Source: JBBSJT01 sp041691015
GTDB lineage: Bacteria > Chlamydiota > Chlamydiia > Chlamydiales > Parachlamydiaceae
Reading direction: 5' to 3'
Assembly: GCA_041691015.1 (NCBI GenBank)
Contig: JBEPVN010000050.1
Span: 1 to 16,635, forward strand
DNA length: 16,635 bases
Under the pieces are notes generated by a model. The model was not told the DNA's origin, did not search any database, and saw nothing but the letters and a program-made list of their open reading frames with translations. The position numbers and the translations under genes were made by a program. This document shows, in pieces, positions 6,990-14,176 of the stretch. Positions within the stretch are counted from its first letter, which is position 1. Each line of letters starts with the position of its first letter.

Positions 6990-9900
6990 TTATAGATTCT
7001 CCTGTACTGACTCAGTGCGGACATCAAGGCCCAAACCTTGCATTTCTTTGATCAAGACGTTAAATGACTCAGGCGTTCCGGAATTTAAGAGGTTGTCCCC
7101 TTTTACAATAGACTCGTAAATACGAGGTCTTCCGGCAACGTCATCTGATTTCACAGTTAGCATTTCCTGCAATAAGTGCGCAGCGCCATAAGCTTCTGCT
7201 GCCCAAACTTCCATCTCCCCAAAACGCTGTCCACCCATTTGGGCTTTACCGCCAAGAGGCTGTTGCGTTACAAGAGAGTAGGGACCTACTGCGCGTGCGT
7301 GAATTTTATCTGCTACCAAGTGGCTTAGTTTCATCAAGTAGATGTAGCCAACAACCACGCGATTATCAAAGCGCTCGCCTGTGCAACCATCATAGAGATA
7401 AAACTTACCATCTCTTGGCAAGCCTTGCTGTTCCATCATATCCCAGATTTTATCTTCAGGGAACCCTTCAAATACAGGACTCTGCACATAAATGCCTGCG
7501 CGTTTTGCTGCGAATCCAAGATGTGTTTCAAAAAGCTGACCCATGTTCATACGAGATGGAACACCAAGCGGATTTAAAATAAGTTCAATTGTTTTTCCAT
7601 CTTCCATCCATGGCATATCAGCCTCAGGAACGATTTTTGAAACAACCCCTTTATTTCCATGGCGTCCTGCCATCTTATCGCCCACTTGGAGTTTACGCTT
7701 GGAAGCTATATACACTTTAACTTGTCTAATGATGCCAGGCTCTAAATCAACATCGCCTTTTCTCATATACTCAATTTCAGTTTTATGCTGCATTTCGATT
7801 GCCTTCATCGACAATTCAAAATCATGGAGCGTCTGCTTAAGAACTTGATAGAGTTCATTTTCAGGCATTAAAAGATCTTCGATATTTTCTTTTTCCAACA
7901 CTTCGATCAATTCTTGCGTGATTAAAGAACCTTGTTCCAAGATCATTTCAGCAGTTTTTCTATGAACAATAGATGCTGGAGCCAGTTCATTTAAGAGTAA
8001 AGCGCCAAGACGCTCTCTTCTTTCAACTTTAAGCTCTGTTTGTTTCGCTTTGTACTCGCGTTGAATTTCTTTTAGCTTGGATGCTTCCTCAATCATTTCA
8101 TCATCGGTTTTGGATAAGCGATCGCGCTTGCCAAAAACTTTGATATCCATGACAACGCCTTCTGTTCCTGGAGGCACAACTAAAGAGGCGTCTTTTACAT
8201 CGGCTGCTTTTTCACCAAAGATTGCTCTTAAGAGTCGCTCTTCTGGAGCTAATTCCGTCTCGGATTTTGGAGTAATCTTACCAACTAAAATATCGCCCGG
8301 CTTAACTTCTGCGCCAATGCGGATAATTCCATCATCGCCCAAGTTTACCAACGCTTCTTCTGAAACATTCGGAATATCTCGTGTAATTTCTTCTTCGCCA
8401 AGTTTGGTGGATCTTGTCTCAACTGTGAATTCTTCAATGCAAAGAGATGTGAATACATCATCTCTTAGGGCAGTGTCAGATACGATGATCGCATCCTCAA
8501 AGTTGTAACCGCACCATGGCATAAAGGCTACCAAAATGTTTTTCCCGAGCCCGACTTCACCTTTTTCTGTTGCAGGACCATCTGCAATCACATCTCCTGC
8601 CTGGATTTTATCTCCCGGCTGACAAAGAGGCTGCTGATTAATACATGTGCCTGCATTAGATCTTAAGAATTTCTTAAGTTGATAAGTCTTTTTCTCAAGC
8701 GGATTGTCTGCTCTTGAAACAACAATTTTGAGACCATCGACATATTCGACAATTCCATCTTCTGTTGCAATCACAACAGCGCCAGAATCCCTTGCGGATC
8801 TGCCTTCAAGACCTGTTCCCACAATCGGAGCTTCAGGTTTTAAGAGCGGCACGCCTTGGCGTTGCATGTTGGATCCCATAAGAGCGCGGTTTGCATCATC
8901 ATGCTCCAGGAATGGAATCAATCCGGTAACAATCGATACTAGCTGCTTTGGAGAAACGTCCATGTGCGTTAATTTCTCAGATTCAATCTCCATCGGCTCG
9001 CCGCGGTATCTTGCCCAGCTGATCGCCTCTTTGAACATATTGTACTCATCTAGCGGCGATGATGCCTGCGCGATCACACATCTCTCTTCTTGGTCTGCTG
9101 TCATGTATTCGATTTCTTCTGTCACAACACCATCTCGAACAATACGGTAGGGTGTTTCTATAAAACCAAACTCATTAATTTTTGCATAAGATGAAAGAGA
9201 CGTGATCAAACCGATGTTTGGTCCTTCCGGTGTTTCAATAGGACAGATACGGCCGTAGTGGCTTGCATGAACGTCACGAACTTCAAAACCTGCGCGATCC
9301 CTATTTAAGCCGCCTGGCCCAAGAGAGGAAAGACGTCTTTTATGAGTCAATTCTGCAATCGGGTTGTTTTGGTCCATGAATTGGGAAAGTTGGGATCTGC
9401 CGAAGAAGTCTTTAAGAACGCCAGATAACCCTTTTGCAGAAACAATTTTGCCGGGAGTCAGCGTGTCTGATGTAAAATCAAATAAGTTCATGCGTTCGCG
9501 AATAATTTTTTCCATTCTCGCAAGCCCGATGCGGCATTGGTTTTGGATCAATTCACCAACTGATCTTACACGTCTATTGCCCAAATGGTCAATATCGTCA
9601 ACCATGGCATCTTCATGACCTTGTTTTAGCTTGATCAAATATTTTAAGGCACCGATCACATCTTCTTTTGTTAACGTAACAACCTGAAGCACTTCATCAT
9701 TTACTTCCACTTGAAGCTTCGAGTTTAATTTGTAACGGCCGACACGTCCTAAATTGTAACGTTTCGGGTCAAAGAAAAGACGCATAATAGCAGAACGTGC
9801 ATTGGATAAAGTTGCAGGCTCACCAGGTCTTATTTTTCTATAAAAATCTTTAAGAGCTGATTCATAGGAATCGGTCGGGTCTTTAGCTAACATTTTAATG

Positions 9901-10757
9901 ATGGAACTGCTTTCATCGGCATCTTCTGCGATACGGATTGTTTCAATCCCTGCATCGACCATACGTTTTAACATGGCTGTCGTTAATTTTTCAGATGCTT
10001 TACCGAAGATAAGACCGCTTTCTTCATCAACAACGTCGTGTGCTAAAATTTTACCGACGTACTTCACAAATTCTTTTTCTGATTTGATCTTAACTTTACG
10101 CGTAGTAAAAAATTCTTCAATGATATCTGAGTTCGATGAAAAACCTAATGCACGAATAAAAGTCGTAGCCAAAATCTTGCGGCGTCTTTTTTTACGGTCG
10201 ATATAAATATGAATGAGGTCATTTGTATCAAAAGCGCCCTCAAGCCAGCTTCCTCTATAAGGAATAATGCGGAAAGAGTAGATGACTTGTCCACGTGAGT
10301 GACGCTCTTGTTCAAAGCAAATCCCCGGGGATCTATGCAATTGCGAAACAACTACACGCTCAGCACCATTAATAATAAAAGTACCCTTATCAGTCATCAC
10401 AGGAATTGTACCCATGTAGACTTCTTCTTCTTTAATCCCTGTTTCGTCTGTTAGACGGAATTTAACTTTCAATGTGACGTTATATGTAATACCGCGTCTT
10501 ATACACTCTTCCGGTAAGTACTTTGGAACGCCTAAGCTATAGGAAAGATATTCTAATATGGTCTTTTCGTCATATGACTTGATCGGAAAGATTTCATTAA
10601 AAACTTCTTGAAGACCGATATTTTCCCGCTCATCCGGAAATTTATCAAGCTGAAGAAACTGATTATAAGATTTAACTTGGATTTCAATCAGATTTGGAAG
10701 ATCGATGATCTCTTTCTTCTTTCTGAAACCGACACGTTGTGGCGCCTTTTGCAACAT
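6990..10757 (-). CDS. rpoB: DNA-directed RNA polymerase beta subunit
   Basis: Second-largest polymerase subunit, forming the catalytic cleft with RpoC and the rifampicin pocket. The protein is 1255 residues from the ATG at 10757, close to the chlamydial length. The rifampicin region (FGRSQLSQFMDQNN at about 452-465, then HKRRLSSLGPGG at 472-483) keeps the residues equivalent to Asp516, His526 and Ser531 of E. coli, so no resistance change is visible. The C-terminal part contains GNKGVVSKI and GGKAQMGGQRFGEMEVWA, typical of the family. The frame is open 29 codons further up, to 10844. I reject that extension because the AGGGGG ribosome site at 10762-10767 precedes the ATG at 10757, and homologues start near LxxxPxRVxxxKKK. 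The stop overlaps the rpoC reading frame by one base (TAATG). Confidence 0.97.
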   Translation of the reverse strand: MLQKAPQRVGFRKKKEIIDLPNLIEIQVKSYNQFLQLDKFPDERENIGLQEVFNEIFPIKSYDEKTILEYLSYSLGVPKYLPEECIRRGITYNVTLKVKFRLTDETGIKEEEVYMGTIPVMTDKGTFIINGAERVVVSQLHRSPGICFEQERHSRGQVIYSFRIIPYRGSWLEGAFDTNDLIHIYIDRKKRRRKILATTFIRALGFSSNSDIIEEFFTTRKVKIKSEKEFVKYVGKILAHDVVDEESGLIFGKASEKLTTAMLKRMVDAGIETIRIAEDADESSSIIKMLAKDPTDSYESALKDFYRKIRPGEPATLSNARSAIMRLFFDPKRYNLGRVGRYKLNSKLQVEVNDEVLQVVTLTKEDVIGALKYLIKLKQGHEDAMVDDIDHLGNRRVRSVGELIQNQCRIGLARMEKIIRERMNLFDFTSDTLTPGKIVSAKGLSGVLKDFFGRSQLSQFMDQNNPIAELTHKRRLSSLGPGGLNRDRAGFEVRDVHASHYGRICPIETPEGPNIGLITSLSSYAKINEFGFIETPYRIVRDGVVTEEIEYMTADQEERCVIAQASSPLDEYNMFKEAISWARYRGEPMEIESEKLTHMDVSPKQLVSIVTGLIPFLEHDDANRALMGSNMQRQGVPLLKPEAPIVGTGLEGRSARDSGAVVIATEDGIVEYVDGLKIVVSRADNPLEKKTYQLKKFLRSNAGTCINQQPLCQPGDKIQAGDVIADGPATEKGEVGLGKNILVAFMPWCGYNFEDAIIVSDTALRDDVFTSLCIEEFTVETRSTKLGEEEITRDIPNVSEEALVNLGDDGIIRIGAEVKPGDILVGKITPKSETELAPEERLLRAIFGEKAADVKDASLVVPPGTEGVVMDIKVFGKRDRLSKTDDEMIEEASKLKEIQREYKAKQTELKVERRERLGALLLNELAPASIVHRKTAEMILEQGSLITQELIEVLEKENIEDLLMPENELYQVLKQTLHDFELSMKAIEMQHKTEIEYMRKGDVDLEPGIIRQVKVYIASKRKLQVGDKMAGRHGNKGVVSKIVPEADMPWMEDGKTIELILNPLGVPSRMNMGQLFETHLGFAAKRAGIYVQSPVFEGFPEDKIWDMMEQQGLPRDGKFYLYDGCTGERFDNRVVVGYIYLMKLSHLVADKIHARAVGPYSLVTQQPLGGKAQMGGQRFGEMEVWAAEAYGAAHLLQEMLTVKSDDVAGRPRIYESIVKGDNLLNSGTPESFNVLIKEMQGLGLDVRTESVQENL

Positions 10758-10793
10758 TATGCCCCCTGAATTTAACGATGAATTTTGAATGGA

Positions 10794-10819
10794 GAATGAT
10801 GCAAGAAAACGCATCATTC
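10794..10819 (-). promoter_or_regulatory. Hairpin in the rpoB leader
   Basis: A perfect 9-base-pair inverted repeat, GAATGATGC/GCATCATTC, around an 8-base loop, ending 37 bases upstream of the rpoB ATG. It lies downstream of the rplL-rpoB attenuator-like hairpin and has no T tract, so it is not a terminator. It may be an RNase III-type processing site or a translational control element; this is inference. Confidence 0.5.
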
Positions 10820-10869
10820 GCCTTTCAAAAGCCATCCTTCTCATTTTCCTAAAAACAAAAAAACAACAA

Positions 10870-10904
10870 AATAAAGCAAACCCTAAAAAAGGGTTTGCTT
10901 TATT
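10870..10904 (-). terminator. Attenuator or partial terminator between rplL and rpoB
   Basis: Arms of 14 base pairs (10870-10883 and 10891-10904; core GCAAACCC/GGGTTTGC) flank a 7-base loop. On the minus strand the hairpin is followed by a T-rich run (TTGTTGTTTTTTTG). It lies 52 bases after the rplL stop. Many bacteria have a leaky terminator here that makes ribosomal protein mRNA more abundant than polymerase mRNA. No convincing promoter is seen between it and rpoB, so read-through is expected. Confidence 0.8.
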
Positions 10905-10956
10905 TACTTCAAGAATATCTGATCATTTCAGTTACGAAAAAATCAAATACTTAAAA

Positions 10957-11337
10957 TTAAACAGCCTTTAAAGTAACTTTTGCGCCAGCAGCTTCAAATT
11001 TAGCTTTGATCTCTTCAGCTTCAGCTTTTGGTGCAGTTTCTTTAATAACTTTTGGAGCTCCATCAACTACATCTTTAGCTTCTTTTAAGCCAAGACCTGT
11101 GATTTCGCGTACGATTTTAATAGCACCAATTTTCTTGTCTGCAGGAACTTCTGTTAAAGTCACTTGAAAATCTGTTGCTTCTACAGCTGTAGATGCTGCA
11201 GCTGTTGCTGGTGCCGCTGCTGCTGCTGCTGCCGCAGCTTTTACGCCCCATTTTTCTTCAAGTGCTGTTTTTAACTCAGCCATTTCCAAAACAGTTAATT
11301 CGCTTAATGCTTTTACTAATTCTTCTTGTTTGCTCAC
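10957..11337 (-). CDS. rplL: 50S ribosomal protein L7/L12
   Basis: The flexible stalk protein of the large subunit, which recruits translation GTPases such as EF-Tu and EF-G. It has 126 residues, the normal length. The N-terminal dimerisation part (2-32) is followed by an alanine-rich hinge with nine Ala in a row (34-42), then the C-terminal domain with KIGAIKIVREITGLGLKEAK, the GTPase-contact surface. The start is GTG at 11337, supported by GAGG 7 bases upstream. It follows rplJ by 42 bases and is separated from rpoB by 199 bases containing an attenuator-like hairpin. Confidence 0.97.
   Translation of the reverse strand: MSKQEELVKALSELTVLEMAELKTALEEKWGVKAAAAAAAAAPATAAASTAVEATDFQVTLTEVPADKKIGAIKIVREITGLGLKEAKDVVDGAPKVIKETAPKAEAEEIKAKFEAAGAKVTLKAV
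11212..11238 (-). repeat. GCN triplet run encoding the L7/L12 polyalanine hinge
   Basis: Nine alanine codons in a row inside rplL, five of them an identical GCA run, read as repeated tgc on the plus strand. Such a run can change length by slippage, which would lengthen or shorten the hinge without a frameshift. Confidence 0.8.
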
Positions 11338-11379
11338 GGTAATACCTCTATACTTTACTAAAACTTAATTATTTGACTA

Positions 11380-11895
11380 CTAACTTCCTTGCTTAGCCTT
11401 GTTGTCCAAGCAGTAAACTACGCTTGTAACAATAGCATTCATAACACTTAGTGTGTGTGTTAATGGAGCTTCAAGGACGCTAAGCAACTCTGATCTCATT
11501 CCATCCAGATTTGGCAGTTTAGATAACATTTCCATCTGCGCTGCAGAATGCAATGTACCCTCAAACTGTCCACCAACAATCTCGATCGTTTTATCATTTC
11601 CATTACTGAATTTGAAAGCCTCTTTGAGTGTATCAAGAGGATCTTTTCCAGCAAAGATGATACCGATATGACCTGTTAAAGCTTCGACATCCAATTTTAT
11701 ATCTAATGCTTCGGCAGCTTTAATCATCATACGTTTTGGAACGATCTCGATATGACCGCCTATTTTAGCCATATCATCTCGGAATGCGTTGGCTTTATTT
11801 GCCTTAATCCCGAGATTTCGTATGATTAAAAACGTTTTATGACTATCGATTTGCCCTTTAATTTCATTTAAAAGGAGTTGTTTTTCTTGTCTCAC
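11380..11895 (-). CDS. rplJ: 50S ribosomal protein L10
   Basis: Base of the ribosomal stalk; it binds 23S rRNA through its N-terminal domain and L7/L12 dimers through its C-terminal helix. It has 171 residues, as usual for the family, beginning with the typical EKxxLxxEI pattern. The C-terminal helix reads LTHTLSVMNAIVTSVVYCLD. The start is GTG at 11895, supported by AAGGAG 6 bases upstream; no ATG nearby has as good a site. Only 14 bases separate it from rplA, so there is no room for the long L10-binding leader known from E. coli. It is followed by rplL after 42 bases. Confidence 0.95.
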   Translation of the reverse strand: MRQEKQLLLNEIKGQIDSHKTFLIIRNLGIKANKANAFRDDMAKIGGHIEIVPKRMMIKAAEALDIKLDVEALTGHIGIIFAGKDPLDTLKEAFKFSNGNDKTIEIVGGQFEGTLHSAAQMEMLSKLPNLDGMRSELLSVLEAPLTHTLSVMNAIVTSVVYCLDNKAKQGS

Positions 11896-11909
11896 TGATC
11901 ACTCCTTAT

Positions 11910-12608
11910 TTATAAAATTAATGGACGCAGATCGATTTTCACGCCAGGTCCCATTGTTGATGATAACACCATAGACTTCATGAAATGCCCTTTTGCAGAT
12001 GCAGGTTTTGCTTTACAAATCGCATGCACGAAAGTTCTAATGTTTTCAGCTAATTTTTCATCGGCAAATGACACTTTGCCAACACCATTATTAATGACGC
12101 CATGACGGTCAAGCTTAAATTCGATTTTACCACCTTTAAGCTCTTGGATTGCTTTTGCAACATCTGGTGTTACAGTCCCGGCTTTTGGAGTTGGCATTAG
12201 ACCTCTTGGGCCTAAAATCTTACCTAATTTACCTACTTCTCTCATCATGTCAGGCGTTGCAACGACAGCATCAAAGTCTGTCCATCCACCATTGACTTTT
12301 TCAAATAATTCATCGTGACCCGCATAGTCAGCACCGGCAGCTAAAGCTTCATCTACTTTTTCGCCTTTTGCGAAAACAAGAATTTTCATTTGCTTACCTG
12401 TACCATTCGGTAATGATACAGTACCACGTACATGCTGATCTGATCTACGGGGGTCAACGCCCATCTTTAAAGAAATATCAACCGACTGATCAAATTTGAC
12501 AGCTGGCCACTTCTTTAAAATATCGATAGCTTCTTCAACACTATGCAGTTTTAAAGCATCTAGTGTTTTAGCTATCTCCCGAGTTCTTTTGTTGTGTTGT
12601 TGACCCAT
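11910..12608 (-). CDS. rplA: 50S ribosomal protein L1
   Basis: Protein of the mobile L1 stalk at the ribosomal exit site. It has 232 residues, the standard length. The L1 signature is clear: ATPDMMREVGKLGKILGPRG followed by LMPTPKAGTVT, and later GPGVKID near the C-terminus. L1 binds 23S rRNA and in many bacteria also represses its own mRNA. The ATG at 12608 has only a weak AGAAG ribosome site. It lies 39 bases after rplK and 14 bases before rplJ, within one transcription unit. Confidence 0.97.
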   Translation of the reverse strand: MGQQHNKRTREIAKTLDALKLHSVEEAIDILKKWPAVKFDQSVDISLKMGVDPRRSDQHVRGTVSLPNGTGKQMKILVFAKGEKVDEALAAGADYAGHDELFEKVNGGWTDFDAVVATPDMMREVGKLGKILGPRGLMPTPKAGTVTPDVAKAIQELKGGKIEFKLDRHGVINNGVGKVSFADEKLAENIRTFVHAICKAKPASAKGHFMKSMVLSSTMGPGVKIDLRPLIL

Positions 12609-12647
12609 ATTTTTTTACTTCTCTTTATCTCACTTTTTACTTCAGAA

Positions 12648-13073
12648 CTAACTTACTAGTTCCAAGCCCATTGATCGAGCTGTTCCAAGCACGCTATTAG
12701 CAGCAGCTTCTAAATCTCTTGCATTCATATCTTGCATTTTATTTTTTGCAATTTCGAGTGCTTGAGCTCTAGTGATTTTACCCACTTTATCGCGGTTTGG
12801 CACAGCTGAGCCTTTTTCGACTTTAGTTGCTTTTTTTAACATTTCTGCAACCGGGGGCTGTTTATATTCTATCGAAAATGTTTTATCAGCATACACTGTA
12901 ATAACAACCGGTAAAATATTACCTGCCATTGCTTGTGTATTTGCATTAAATTCCTTACAGAATGCCATAATATTGACACCTGCACCACCCAAAGCCGGTC
13001 CAATAGGAGGCGCTGGGTTTGCTTTTCCTGCAGGAATTTGCAGTTTAATTATTTTTGTTACTTTCTTTGCCAT
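12648..13073 (-). CDS. rplK: 50S ribosomal protein L11
   Basis: Binds the GTPase-associated region of 23S rRNA and takes part in factor binding. It has 141 residues. The N-terminal domain shows GKANPAPPIGPALGGAGVNI; the two prolines that line the thiostrepton pocket are present. Residue 30 is Gly where many bacteria have Gln and where Chlamydia has Ala. The C-terminal rRNA-binding domain shows VGKITRAQALEIAKNKMQDM and the terminal GTARSMG. The ATG at 13073 has AAGGA 5 bases upstream. It follows nusG by 20 bases. Confidence 0.97.
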   Translation of the reverse strand: MAKKVTKIIKLQIPAGKANPAPPIGPALGGAGVNIMAFCKEFNANTQAMAGNILPVVITVYADKTFSIEYKQPPVAEMLKKATKVEKGSAVPNRDKVGKITRAQALEIAKNKMQDMNARDLEAAANSVLGTARSMGLELVS

Positions 13074-13093
13074 ATTTTCCTTAAGACTTAAAT

Positions 13094-13642
13094 TTATGTA
13101 GCTTCTGCTTCATCTGTGATCTCTTCAACTTGAGCAAACTCTAAATCATCAACACGAGTTTCTCGTCCAAAAATTGAAACAAGTACACTAAGACGTCCTT
13201 TGTCATGAAAGACTTCTTGGACAGTTCCGATGAAGTTAACAAAAACTCCATCCACAATTTTAACTCGATCGCCCACTTCAAATTTGTGTTTTTGAATGAC
13301 TTTTTGCTTTTTGTTTTCTAGGTCGTGAAGAATTTCTTCTACTTCCCTCTCCGTTAATGCCGTCGGTGTTTCCCCACCCAAAAATTCAATCACTCCAGGA
13401 GTTGCTTTAACATAGTGCCAAGATTCATCCGTTAAGTTCATTCTGACAAGCAAATAGCCCGGCCAAAGACGTTTCTCGACGATTTTTTGCTGTCCACCCT
13501 TGACTTCTGAAACATTTTCAATCGGAAGCAGAACTTTGTCTAATAGCTCACTCATTCCTTTTAAATCTTTATGCTCTTCAAGAGCTTGTTTGACTTTTTT
13601 TTCCTGAGCTGAATATACTTGTAACACGTACCATTTATGCAT
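13094..13642 (-). CDS. nusG: Transcription elongation and antitermination factor NusG
   Basis: Binds the RNA polymerase clamp to support processivity and couples to Rho or to the ribosome (S10). It has 182 residues. The NGN domain spans about 1-110 (WYVLQVYSAQEKKV, then LWPGYLLVRM at 59-68). The KOW domain lies at about 121-165, with FEVGDRVKIVDGVF and the conserved FGRETRV. The frame is open further upstream to 13738, but that part overlaps secE. The ATG at 13642 is chosen because GGGGGA lies about 9 bases before it and family members begin with a short WYV segment. The gap after secE is 5 bases, so coupling with secE is likely. Confidence 0.96.
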   Translation of the reverse strand: MHKWYVLQVYSAQEKKVKQALEEHKDLKGMSELLDKVLLPIENVSEVKGGQQKIVEKRLWPGYLLVRMNLTDESWHYVKATPGVIEFLGGETPTALTEREVEEILHDLENKKQKVIQKHKFEVGDRVKIVDGVFVNFIGTVQEVFHDKGRLSVLVSIFGRETRVDDLEFAQVEEITDEAEAT

Positions 13643-13647
13643 GTGTT

Positions 13648-13953
13648 TTATCCCCCGATCATACGAATTGTAGATTCTAGTGTTCCCAAAAGCATTTGGA
13701 TCATAAGATCTGTTAAATATACACCCATTCCAAAACAAAAAGTCGTGCCTATCACTATTTTTGTGTAAGTTTTAAGCTCTTCTGGAGTTGTCCAACTAAT
13801 TTTGTACAGTTCACTTTTAACATCTGCCAAAAAATTCCAAAATTGACTGGACTTCGCGGTTTGCTCGGAAGTTTGAATCTCTTTTGGTTCTTTAGACATT
13901 TCTGTCAATTGATCTCTTTTTTTTAATTCCATCGCCTTTAGTTCCACTGCCAC
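13648..13953 (-). CDS. secE: Preprotein translocase subunit SecE
   Basis: Essential small subunit that clamps SecY in the inner-membrane export channel. It has 101 residues: a charged N-terminal part (1-37), the conserved amphipathic segment VKSELYKISWTTPEEL (45-60), and one membrane helix at about 64-88. The start is GTG at 13953, supported by GAGG 8 bases upstream; ATG codons at residues 8 and 19 lack such a site. It lies between tRNA-Trp and nusG, as in Chlamydia. The 102-base stretch between tRNA-Trp and secE has no convincing promoter. Confidence 0.93.
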   Translation of the reverse strand: MAVELKAMELKKRDQLTEMSKEPKEIQTSEQTAKSSQFWNFLADVKSELYKISWTTPEELKTYTKIVIGTTFCFGMGVYLTDLMIQMLLGTLESTIRMIGG

Positions 13954-14055
13954 GTTTACACCTCATTAAAAGGACAAGATTTTTACCGGACATTTCTTTT
14001 AGAGCTTAATTACCTTTAGAAGTGATCTATAACGATAACTTCAAGGTGTTCTAAA

Positions 14056-14128
14056 CGAGTGCGGAGGGGATCGAACCCCCGACAAGCGGCTTTGGAGACC
14101 GCTGCTCTACCAACTGAGCTACACACCC
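14056..14128 (-). tRNA. trnW: tRNA-Trp (CCA anticodon)
   Basis: A 73-base cloverleaf. The acceptor stem is GGGTGTG with CGCACTC (two G-T pairs), discriminator G. The D arm is GCTC...GAGC. The anticodon stem GCGGT/GCCGC encloses loop CTCCAAA with anticodon CCA, reading UGG. The T loop is TTCGATC. The 3' CCA is not encoded. It sits between tuf and secE, its chlamydial position, only 2 bases after the tuf terminator hairpin. Confidence 0.97.
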
Positions 14129-14130
14129 TA

Positions 14131-14169
14131 AAAACGCAAGATGACTGTAATACAGTCATCTTGCGTTTT
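14131..14169 (-). terminator. Strong hairpin terminator after tuf
   Basis: A perfect 19-base-pair inverted repeat (arms 14131-14149 and 14151-14169; core CGCAAGATGACTGTA) with A and T runs at both ends. Read on the minus strand it ends in TTTT(T). It begins 7 bases after the tuf stop and ends just before tRNA-Trp. Confidence 0.85.
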
Positions 14170-14176
14170 AAATTCA

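Noticed and set aside
3794..9618. Many plus-strand open frames opposite rpoB and rpoC
   Set aside because: They lie antisense to strongly conserved polymerase genes, have no ribosome sites or family motifs, and are expected by-products of the codon use on the other strand.
10758..10844. N-terminal extension of RpoB by 29 residues
   Set aside because: Homologues lack it, it contains the leader hairpin, and a strong ribosome site fits the ATG at 10757.
13643..13738. N-terminal extension of NusG by 32 residues
   Set aside because: It overlaps the secE coding end, has no family similarity, and a good ribosome site precedes the inner ATG.
13954..14055. Possible promoter between tRNA-Trp and secE (TATAGA with a poor -35)
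   Set aside because: The -35 match is only about half and would overlap the tRNA 3' end; not strong enough to annotate.
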